From: Prevotella sp. CAG:732
GTDB taxonomy: Bacteria; Bacteroidota; Bacteroidia; Bacteroidales; Bacteroidaceae
DNA length: 12,816 bases
Reading direction: 5' to 3'
Assembly (NCBI GenBank): GCA_000436035.1
Contig: FR893270.1
Span: forward strand, 38,290 to 51,105
Shown: positions 1 through 5,616 of the stretch, piece after piece
Layout of the letters: the number at the start of each line of letters is the position of its first letter
Position numbering within the stretch: the first letter of the stretch is position 1
Position numbers and translations under genes: made by a program
Notes under the pieces: generated by a model
What the model was told of the DNA's origin: nothing
Database searches by the model: none
Seen by the model: only the letters and a program-made list of their open reading frames with translations

Positions 1-243
1 TCCCATAAACATATCAAAATCAGGCAACTCATCAGGATCTATCTTTGTAATATCTCCCCAATTCTTTAATGGATTACCTTTTTTATCTTTATGATTTGCA
101 TCAAATAAGGCAGCTGCATATTTGTCAAATTCAGAATATCCAACAACTTCATAATTTATTCCTGGAATATTCTCCTTCAAACGCTTCAAACCATATGAAG
201 CACCACCATATCCTGCAAAGCCCTCAAATACTTTTAATTTCAT
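1..243 (-). CDS. C5-cytosine DNA methyltransferase, N-terminal part (cut by window edge)
   Basis: This is the last visible gene of the minus-strand operon. Only the first 81 codons are present and the reading frame is open to position 1. The protein begins MKLKVFEGFAGYGGASYGLK, where FEGFAGYGG is motif I (S-adenosylmethionine binding) of C5-cytosine methyltransferases. VVGYSEFDKYA fits motif II, with an acidic residue for the cofactor, and NWGDIT fits motif III. The window ends at DFDMFMG, just before the expected motif IV Pro-Cys catalytic loop, so the catalytic cysteine cannot be checked. The start is the ATG at 243, 12 nt after the HNH gene stop and without a clear ribosome-binding site. 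By family it would transfer a methyl group to C5 of cytosine in a specific site and protect host DNA from the linked nucleases. The family call is secure; specificity and completeness are unknown. Confidence 0.9.
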   Translation of the reverse strand, partial: MKLKVFEGFAGYGGASYGLKRLKENIPGINYEVVGYSEFDKYAAALFDANHKDKKGNPLKNWGDITKIDPDELPDFDMFMG

Positions 244-255
244 TGTTATCTATAA

Positions 256-1038
256 TTATGCCACATGGTGGCGAAATTTTTCAAAATGTTGTGCCAGCAA
301 ATCTCTATCTGGAGAGAATCTCCTCGGCAATATTATTTTTCTACCATTCAAACTGGTTATATATTCCTTGACCTTTTCATCGACATCAGCCATTCTTTTT
401 CCAAAGAATTCTTCTGAAACGACAATATCATAGTCAGGAGATATACCTATCAGATTCTCGTCATAAGCTTTATGAAACAAAGGGTTTAGGCAAAGACCAT
501 TTTCGGGGTTAGTCCTATTTTTTTCATCTTTACTCCAATCAACAATGTGACTTGCCTGGAGAAGTGACGGATTATTAATACCTGTAACACAACATTGCAG
601 ATTGTAAGAAGCCAAGACTGTCCGACGGAAGAAATCCTGATTAATTCTTCGCTTAATTTCTTGAAGCCTTTCCGTACCTTTTGGAAGGTTATTTAAGTCA
701 ATTTCTAATGAATCTTCCAACTTACGATTTTTAAATTTTGCAAGTAGTACTTCGGCATCAAAAGTAAGCTGTTCCCAATTACCATAGTATTTGTCCCATA
801 CTATACCATCTAACTTACTTGTATGAGCAAGCCCCATAACACCTCGTTGTTTCATTTTAGGATCAAAACTTGCAAGATTACCAACCTTTCTCACAACAGC
901 TGCTGCACTTCGACCAATTAACTTACCCAACTGCTGGACAAAATCTTTTGATGCAGAAAACTGTCCAAAAGGCTTACGGCAATACTCATAAAGTACCACC
1001 GTTATTTGCTCTTCTGTCCAATAATTATCTGCCGCCAT
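256..1038 (-). CDS. HNH restriction endonuclease (COG3440/HNH_2-like)
   Basis: This 260-aa protein is a predicted DNA-cutting enzyme. The C-terminal half carries a beta-beta-alpha-metal (HNH) nuclease fold: CCVTG at 149-153, then SHIVDW at 163-168 with the likely general-base His164, ENGLCLN at 179-185 with Asn180, and LFHKAYD at 187-193 with the metal-binding His189. The N-terminal 100 residues (WTEEQITVVLYEYC, LGKLIGRSAAAVVRKVGNLA) look like a helical DNA-binding domain and are typical of HNH proteins annotated as predicted restriction endonucleases. The ATG at 1038 overlaps the stop of the upstream gene by one base (TAATG), so translation is probably coupled. The methyltransferase follows 12 nt downstream, which supports a restriction role with 5mC as the protective or recognised mark. 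All HNH residues I looked for are present. The target sequence cannot be inferred. Confidence 0.88.
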   Translation of the reverse strand: MAADNYWTEEQITVVLYEYCRKPFGQFSASKDFVQQLGKLIGRSAAAVVRKVGNLASFDPKMKQRGVMGLAHTSKLDGIVWDKYYGNWEQLTFDAEVLLAKFKNRKLEDSLEIDLNNLPKGTERLQEIKRRINQDFFRRTVLASYNLQCCVTGINNPSLLQASHIVDWSKDEKNRTNPENGLCLNPLFHKAYDENLIGISPDYDIVVSEEFFGKRMADVDEKVKEYITSLNGRKIILPRRFSPDRDLLAQHFEKFRHHVA

Positions 1039-1796
1039 TACTTCATATCATTAAATAGTTCATTGTTGTTTTGGATTTCCTCACGAGTATATTTTCTAGA
1101 AATAGTTTCTATTCTCTTCTCTAGTTCATATTTGAAATAACTTCTATCCATATACTCCAAACGCTTTGTCCCACCGATAAAGCTGAACAACTTGCGAATG
1201 TACTGTGCTCGCATATTCATTCCATCTTCCAACAAATAAGAATGCTCTTTCAAGAATTCTAATATTCCAATCATTGCTTCTCGATGTCTAATTAAAGACA
1301 AGGGACCGAAACTATTCGTTCTTAATTCTTGATTTTTAAAAAGAATCTCAGTCAACTCAAAAGGATTTTCTCGTTGATTATCTACTGAAAGATAAACACT
1401 CCACCAAGCACTTGGCAATGCCATACGAAATACACTAACTTCATTTTCAAACCAGTGATTTACGATATACTTCTCTGTAATATCGTCTTTCATCACATCT
1501 GCATGGCGTTTCTGCACATACGGAAATAAATCCACATGAGCCAAATACACCCACAAGTCTGGCAATGAAGCCAACAAAGGTGTCACTGTATCGTAAGCCT
1601 TATACAACTCCACCGCAGTCGTAAAATCATCCTCTGGGTCTAATCTATCAAGCAGACCATCTGGCTTATATACATTTGCCAAAGACTTCACCTTCGAAGG
1701 ATCAAAAGGAAAGGCTTCTCCTTGATAATCAGAAACATGAATATTGCGACGCAATTCTTCCATGTATGACTTTTTAAAAACTTTCTGTAATTCCAT
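1038..1796 (-). CDS. Unknown operon protein beta (252 aa; possibly DUF6339-like)
   Basis: I do not recognise this protein with confidence; from memory it may belong to the DUF6339 family. It is soluble-looking, with no signal peptide or membrane segment, mostly helical and rich in charged residues. Trp and Tyr cluster in the middle (DLWVYLAHVDLF, NHWFENE, ALPSAWWSVYLSVD). The C-terminus is strongly charged (KYELEKRIETISRKYTREE). An ATG start at 1796 is preferred over an upstream TTG at 1802, because the ATG has a good GGAGG 7 nt before it while the TTG overlaps the stop of alpha. It sits between alpha and the HNH nuclease with a 2-nt gap on one side and a 1-nt overlap on the other, so it is very probably a component of the same system. 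The function is unknown; a structural or specificity subunit is only a guess. Confidence 0.8.
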   Translation of the reverse strand: MELQKVFKKSYMEELRRNIHVSDYQGEAFPFDPSKVKSLANVYKPDGLLDRLDPEDDFTTAVELYKAYDTVTPLLASLPDLWVYLAHVDLFPYVQKRHADVMKDDITEKYIVNHWFENEVSVFRMALPSAWWSVYLSVDNQRENPFELTEILFKNQELRTNSFGPLSLIRHREAMIGILEFLKEHSYLLEDGMNMRAQYIRKLFSFIGGTKRLEYMDRSYFKYELEKRIETISRKYTREEIQNNNELFNDMK

Positions 1797-1798
1797 CG

Positions 1799-2662
1799 TC
1801 AATCCTCCTGTTCTTCGTTTTGAGCATTTGCTATTTTCTCCAAACTATCAAGCATTCGCTTGTATGGGTCTTGCAACAACATATCCGCAGCCTTATATAC
1901 CAAAGACATGTCATTTTTCAATTCACTTGTCAAGACATGCAGTTCTGCTAACCTTAGCTGTAAACTATCTGCCCACAATTTTCCGGATTCTTGGTATTCA
2001 CTCAAATTACTTAAGGCATAAACCAAAGCGTTATGAACCAAAGAAGAATGGATAACTTCCGGAAAACTATTACCAATTCGTTGATACTGCACGAACAAGT
2101 CGTGTGGCAATTCTATGAGAATTCTATCGTCATTTAGATTGAACCAAGTCTTGTCGATACCATCACCTGCCTCAACGATTTGCATAAATGAGCCTGCAGC
2201 ATATAGCTTATCAAACTTCACATTGGTATTCCACCATGCCAGAGGAAAGACAGCAAGCATGTCTCCTATTTCCAAATCGAAAGTAAAGCCATGATAATCT
2301 TCATTGAAATCATCATTACTATAGTTTGGTATAGACTGACATGTCGCTATAAAGCACTGAAACTCTATACGGCCATTTACTTCCGTTCTTCCCAACGTGA
2401 TGTCAAAATGAGGAGTAGAAGATTTATAACAACGGCGCAGGAATGTTCCTCTGCATGTTACCTCACAAGCATATTCTGCCTTTCCCTCATTCACCAATTG
2501 GGCAATATCCTTATTACCCTGCTTAAGATCAATGCCAAATTGATACTCTGTTGCTGTTTTTACAGGATCTGACATTTGGATGCAATCATCACCCAAAAGC
2601 GGATAAACATCATCATAGATGCCTAAAACAGGATAAGGTAGTGATACATTTTTATATTTCAT
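1799..2662 (-). CDS. Unknown operon protein alpha (287 aa)
   Basis: This protein is not recognised. It starts MKYKNVSLPYPVLGIYDD, and its N-terminal two thirds look beta-rich (alternating hydrophobic segments such as YACEVTCRGTFL, HFDITLG, RIEFQCFIATC and GFTFDLEIGDMLAVFPLAWW). The C-terminal third is helical and charged and ends in an acidic tail (NAQNEEQED). There is no catalytic signature, signal peptide or membrane segment. An ATG at 2662 is chosen because GGAGG lies 6 nt upstream, and because ATGAAATATAA overlaps the end of the GHKL ATPase gene by 11 nt, a typical translational-coupling arrangement. It carries an LAWW motif similar to SAWW in beta, which may hint at a distant relationship or be chance. 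Its fixed place directly after the ATPase suggests a partner of that ATPase, which is inference only. Confidence 0.82.
   Translation of the reverse strand: MKYKNVSLPYPVLGIYDDVYPLLGDDCIQMSDPVKTATEYQFGIDLKQGNKDIAQLVNEGKAEYACEVTCRGTFLRRCYKSSTPHFDITLGRTEVNGRIEFQCFIATCQSIPNYSNDDFNEDYHGFTFDLEIGDMLAVFPLAWWNTNVKFDKLYAAGSFMQIVEAGDGIDKTWFNLNDDRILIELPHDLFVQYQRIGNSFPEVIHSSLVHNALVYALSNLSEYQESGKLWADSLQLRLAELHVLTSELKNDMSLVYKAADMLLQDPYKRMLDSLEKIANAQNEEQED
1804..1808 (-). promoter_or_regulatory. Ribosome-binding site for protein beta
   Basis: GGAGG on the minus strand lies 7 nt before the ATG at 1796, inside the last codons of alpha. It decides the start in favour of that ATG over the in-frame TTG at 1802. 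Confidence 0.7.
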
Positions 2663-4640
2663 ACAATTCCTCCGCTGATAATTTAATGGCATGTTTCATG
2701 TTGTCAGAGAATCTCACCCTCAAGCGTAGCCGCCCTTCAGCAAGGTGGACATCACGGACTATATTGCCGCTGACATTTCCTACATTTGATTCAACCACTT
2801 GCAGTTCCTCATCACTTTCTTCTCCTACAGCAAAGAAGTGAAGACGAACATTACCTATTTCATTTGATGGATGCAATACCACATAATGGTATATCTTGCC
2901 ACCTTCTACCTGAGAGAAAGTTCGGTAAGGTATGCTTATCGGAGAGGCAAACAAGCCATGCTCGCCATTTTCATCTTCTGCACGTGAATCTGTTGCATTT
3001 CCAGGCTTTTGGATACCTTTTGCCTTAGGTTTCTTTTCTGCCTCACCATGTCCTGAAAGCAAATTTCCACCAGAAGTATTGGTTGCATTGGTTACTTTAT
3101 TGATCAGTACATGCCCTGTCGATGGTGGGGTTGCTTTTGGCTGTATCGTCGGATTATCCTCTGCATGAGGAATATCAGTTGTATAGGAAGAGCCTTCTTC
3201 CTGAAAATCACCTGTCGGTTTTCCATCCACACTTTCAGGTGTTTCATCAACTTCTAAATCGTCATCATCGAAAGATGTCGGTATGTATAGGAAATCCTCC
3301 AAACCTTTGATATCTATTGCGATTTTGTCTTTCAAAGAAAAAGTCTTGTTCAAGCATTCATTGATGAATTCGTCAATTTCTCGCATGGCAACACGTCCCA
3401 TTCCATTGGTACGTCCACCGATTCGCCAATTGGAAATTTTCCATTCATTATGAGCAGGATTCTCCATATTGCGAAGAATATCATTGCCTTTTTCACTATC
3501 GCAATAAAAGACACCATACATACCATAATTGGTCTTATCCTTCTGAGAATAGACTAACATTTGTGGAGCACGCAAATAGGCTATCTTGTCAACAGCTCCC
3601 TTGCATTTGAATACATAAAAACAAACGTGCCCCAACAATGGAAGTTCTGCTTCAAACTTCTGATACTTCTTAGAAGAGTTGGCAAATCGAACAGCATCAA
3701 AATAAGGACGTGGGTTATAGTATCCTGCCTTGCGAGTATTGTCTTCCAATGTTTCAAAATGCTGCTCCATCAAGTTTGCAATGGTGTCTTTGGTTATCTT
3801 GACTTCATCATCCACATTGACTTCAAGTTTGCCATCCCATATTGCCATCCAAAAGTTTCTGAGCACAGCCTCTATCATCTCCTTGATAGCCTCATCTTTA
3901 TATTCCATCTTGAAGCCAAGAATATTAATATCTGTACCAGAATCTGCTCTTCTAAATTGCGCAGGAATGTCTGCCTCATCAGCAATAGGCTTTCCATCTT
4001 GGTCGTCATAATAACCATAAGCCACCTTCTTTTTGCCTTGGCAAGTATGAGTACAAAGAGAAGTAGCTCCCTCAAAATACTTGTCACCCTTTGCAGTACA
4101 AGTACTCACAATGATAGTGCTGATTGGAGACAGCAAATAATAAGCAGCTTTTCCAAAGCCGAATGAACCACCTGCAGAAGTATCATCCTTTGCACTTACT
4201 CCTGCCGAACGAACAAAAGCATAAAATGGACTATCCGTTTTGCCTTCTTCATATGACATACCTTTAGTATTATAATCACTTACTCGGATATATCCCAGAT
4301 GATCGTTGTAGGCATTATCATTAAAGAGTTTCAGCATCGGCTCGTATATAGCCTTAGCGTTTGGATTATTAGGATAATATTCCAAGCAGCCTTTTATATG
4401 CTTCTTCAATTCAAAGAATTCAGGATAATCATTGCCTTTCATTTTTCTGAAAGTAAAGGCTACTTGTACTGGTTCGGACTTGTCAAGTACGGCATCCAAA
4501 GAATTTTGAATACTCTCCCTGACAAGTGCAGCATAAGGATGATTTTTGAAACTTTGCTCCATCGCATTATTGGGACCCACCTCCTGTACATTCGGTTGGT
4601 CCGCAAAATACCACTTGCAATCTTTTTCTCTTCCTGCCAT
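2652..4640 (-). CDS. GHKL (HSP90/MutL/MORC-like) ATPase of the restriction operon
   Basis: This 662-aa protein has the ATP-binding fold of GHKL ATPases. The N-box is RESIQNSLDA at 41-50, with Glu42 as the likely base and Asn46 for magnesium. VSDYNTKGM at 120-128 replaces the usual DxGxG, GGSFGFGKAA at 157-166 is the flexible G2 lid, and SGTDINI at 234-240 matches the later GT motif. Residues about 240-455 would be the transducer domain. Residues about 455-560 are an acidic, Pro/Ser/Gly-rich, low-complexity linker, and about 561-662 form a beta-rich C-terminal domain ending RLRVRFSDNMKHAIKLSAEE. GHKL proteins near nucleases, helicases and methyltransferases are known from comparative genomics as parts of restriction systems, where ATP-driven dimer clamping on DNA has been proposed. 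It begins 56 nt after the controller gene and overlaps alpha by 11 nt. No key residue appears lost. Its exact partners are inferred from context. Confidence 0.88.
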   Translation of the reverse strand: MAGREKDCKWYFADQPNVQEVGPNNAMEQSFKNHPYAALVRESIQNSLDAVLDKSEPVQVAFTFRKMKGNDYPEFFELKKHIKGCLEYYPNNPNAKAIYEPMLKLFNDNAYNDHLGYIRVSDYNTKGMSYEEGKTDSPFYAFVRSAGVSAKDDTSAGGSFGFGKAAYYLLSPISTIIVSTCTAKGDKYFEGATSLCTHTCQGKKKVAYGYYDDQDGKPIADEADIPAQFRRADSGTDINILGFKMEYKDEAIKEMIEAVLRNFWMAIWDGKLEVNVDDEVKITKDTIANLMEQHFETLEDNTRKAGYYNPRPYFDAVRFANSSKKYQKFEAELPLLGHVCFYVFKCKGAVDKIAYLRAPQMLVYSQKDKTNYGMYGVFYCDSEKGNDILRNMENPAHNEWKISNWRIGGRTNGMGRVAMREIDEFINECLNKTFSLKDKIAIDIKGLEDFLYIPTSFDDDDLEVDETPESVDGKPTGDFQEEGSSYTTDIPHAEDNPTIQPKATPPSTGHVLINKVTNATNTSGGNLLSGHGEAEKKPKAKGIQKPGNATDSRAEDENGEHGLFASPISIPYRTFSQVEGGKIYHYVVLHPSNEIGNVRLHFFAVGEESDEELQVVESNVGNVSGNIVRDVHLAEGRLRLRVRFSDNMKHAIKLSAEELYEI
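2669..2673 (-). promoter_or_regulatory. Ribosome-binding site for protein alpha
   Basis: GGAGG on the minus strand lies 6 nt before the ATG at 2662, inside the last codons of the ATPase gene. It supports that ATG over an in-frame upstream ATG at 2692. Confidence 0.7.
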
Positions 4641-4696
4641 TGTGATTTTCAGTTAATCAGGCTCAAACGAGACCTTATATCAATTAAACTTTTAGA

Positions 4697-4966
4697 TTAT
4701 TTTAATGCTTCTCCTTCATTTTTGCGCAGAATATCCCTATCGACTTCGGCGATGAAATCGACAAACGAGATATTTAATACTTGGCAAATATGATGAAGTT
4801 CGATGATATCAAGCCGGCGTTCACAAGTTTCAACTTTGCTTATAAACGCCTGATTAACTTTCAGAAGTTCAGCTAGTTGAGCCTGTGTTACCCCCCCCAA
4901 TTCACGCTTGCTGCGCAAGCGACCTATCACTTGGTGATATAAATGTGAATGTATGGTCTTGTCCAT
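4697..4966 (-). CDS. XRE/Cro-type HTH controller protein
   Basis: This 89-aa DNA-binding protein has a single Cro/C1-type helix-turn-helix. The recognition unit TQAQLAELLKVNQAFISKVE (about 27-46) is followed by the usual RRLDIIELHHICQVLNISFVDF. Its size and position, first gene of an operon with a methyltransferase and a nuclease, fit the controller (C) proteins of restriction-modification systems. The start is the ATG at 4966. An in-frame TTG at 4990 is rejected because it forms part of the promoter -7 box and would lie upstream of the transcript. Two 19-bp operator-like dyads lie directly over its promoter, and a third copy lies upstream of the divergent helicase, so autoregulation plus control of the helicase is likely. 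A run of eight G on the coding strand spans codons 23-26, right before the HTH. Slippage there would frameshift the protein and could act as an on/off switch. Confidence 0.88.
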   Translation of the reverse strand: MDKTIHSHLYHQVIGRLRSKRELGGVTQAQLAELLKVNQAFISKVETCERRLDIIELHHICQVLNISFVDFIAEVDRDILRKNEGEALK

Positions 4967-4987
4967 TTTCTTTTTATTTTTAGACTG

Positions 4988-5020
4988 CAAATATATATTC
5001 TAATATTGAATATACCAAAA
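4988..5020 (-). promoter_or_regulatory. Promoter of the controller/ATPase/HNH/methyltransferase operon
   Basis: On the minus strand, TTTTGG (5020-5015) serves as the -33 element. After a 20-nt spacer comes TATATTTG (4995-4988), a match to the Bacteroidota -7 consensus TAnnTTTG. Transcription would start near 4982, giving a leader of about 15 nt before the ATG at 4966. Operator B covers the -33 element and operator A fills the spacer. Confidence 0.75.
4995..5013. promoter_or_regulatory. Operator A (19-bp dyad in the controller promoter)
   Basis: ATATTCTAATATTGAATAT is an inverted repeat with ATATTC/GAATAT arms (7-bp arms if 4994 and 5014 are counted). It matches operator C upstream of the helicase at 17 of 19 bases. 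It lies between the -33 and -7 boxes, where binding should block RNA polymerase. The controller as ligand is inferred. Confidence 0.72.
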
Positions 5021-5028
5021 TGGAATAT
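5010..5028. promoter_or_regulatory. Operator B (overlapping 19-bp dyad on the -33 element)
   Basis: ATATACCAAAATGGAATAT matches operator C at 16 of 19 bases and is itself a dyad (ATATACC/GGAATAT, one mismatch). It overlaps operator A by the shared ATAT, with centres 15 bp apart, and covers the -33 box. Paired adjacent operators are typical of C-protein promoters. Confidence 0.62.
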
Positions 5029-5068
5029 GGAACTATTACGCTTATATCATTTTTGAAATATTTCATAA

Positions 5069-5494
5069 AAAACAAAGCATAGCGGATTCTCTTGTGGAGA
5101 CAAGGATATTGATGAGTTTTTCACCAAGGAAATACCGAACCCTAAAAGACGTTCGTTATATCCCGCTGTTCTTGTAGGACAACTAGGTATCAATCATCCT
5201 TTCCAAGGCAAGTATATTGGCAATGAGGCTCTTGATTTTATCAAAGCTTGGTTTATTGATCCCATGAACAAAACTGGTTGTCGCTATATTATTGTAGATG
5301 CAATCAACCATCCCAAAGTTATAGATTTCTACAAACGCAATGGATTCAGCTTACTCTTTGATACCGATGAAGACGAATGGCTTTCTTTGCATGGTTCACA
5401 ATCGATCAATGAAGATGGTAGTATTCCTAAAATCCGCACTAGGCTTATGTATTTCAATCTTATGGTGCTCAAAAAAATGAACATTCTAAAATAA
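5069..5494 (+). pseudogene. GNAT acetyltransferase remnant
   Basis: The reading frame from 5069 to the stop at 5494 encodes pieces of a GNAT N-acetyltransferase. FSCGDKDIDEFF resembles the family's N-terminal start, then IPNPKRRSLYPAVLVGQLGI, GKYIGNEALDFIKAWF and FYKRNGFSLLF form the acetyl-CoA-binding core, followed by RTRLMYFNLM. There is no start codon before the internal ATG at 5264, and a stop lies directly upstream of 5069. From my memory of the family, about 50 residues (the strands between DEFF and IPNPKRR) are missing, so DIDEFFTKE is fused in frame to IPNPK. It thus lacks its 5' end and an internal block and should be inactive. It lies between the two divergent promoters and probably predates the present arrangement. 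A short protein from 5264 is conceivable but would lack most of the fold. Confidence 0.78.
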
Positions 5495-5499
5495 AAAAA
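5481..5499. promoter_or_regulatory. Degenerate operator-like copy D
   Basis: This A/T-rich stretch over the end of the GNAT remnant matches operator C at 15 of 19 bases, with an intact left half (ATTCTAAAATA at 5483-5493) but no proper right arm. It lies 44 bp upstream of operator C. It may be a weak half-site or chance in A/T-rich DNA. Confidence 0.3.
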
Positions 5500-5524
5500 T
5501 AAAGGGGGCATAACGACTCCCTTT

Positions 5525-5543
5525 ATATTCTAAAATAGAATAT
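5525..5543. promoter_or_regulatory. Operator C (19-bp dyad upstream of the helicase promoter)
   Basis: ATATTCTAAAATAGAATAT is a near-perfect palindrome (8-bp arms, 3-bp centre) and matches operator A at 17 of 19 bases. It ends about 14 bp before the -33 element and is centred about 60 bp upstream of the predicted start of transcription, a typical activator position. It links helicase expression to the controller gene. Confidence 0.72.
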
Positions 5544-5557
5544 TTTTCTTCCTTTTT

Positions 5558-5589
5558 CTTGGTCCTTTCAAATTAATGTCTTACCTTTG
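5558..5589 (+). promoter_or_regulatory. Promoter of the PLD-helicase gene
   Basis: CTTG at 5558-5561 serves as the -33 element. A 20-nt spacer and TACCTTTG at 5582-5589 (TAnnTTTG) follow, so the spacing equals that of the controller promoter. Transcription would start near 5595, about 22 nt before the ATG at 5617. Confidence 0.7.
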
Positions 5590-5616
5590 TGCGCAATAAC
5601 TAATAAGCTACAAGAT

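Noticed and set aside
3561..4166. Long plus-strand open frame opposite the GHKL ATPase
   Set aside because: It is an antisense shadow with no recognisable motifs, no promoter and unlikely composition. The minus-strand frame has clear ATPase motifs.
4967..4990. TTG start at 4990 extending the controller by eight residues
   Set aside because: The TTG is part of the TATATTTG -7 box, so it would lie upstream of the transcript. The ATG at 4966 fits the family and the promoter.
5264..5494. A 76-aa gene starting at the ATG at 5264
   Set aside because: The same frame continues upstream with clear GNAT sequence, so this is the tail of a decayed gene rather than an independent one.
5587..5616. TTG start at 5587 extending the helicase by ten residues
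   Set aside because: The TTG is the end of the TACCTTTG -7 box. The ATG at 5617 begins the usual N-terminal sequence.
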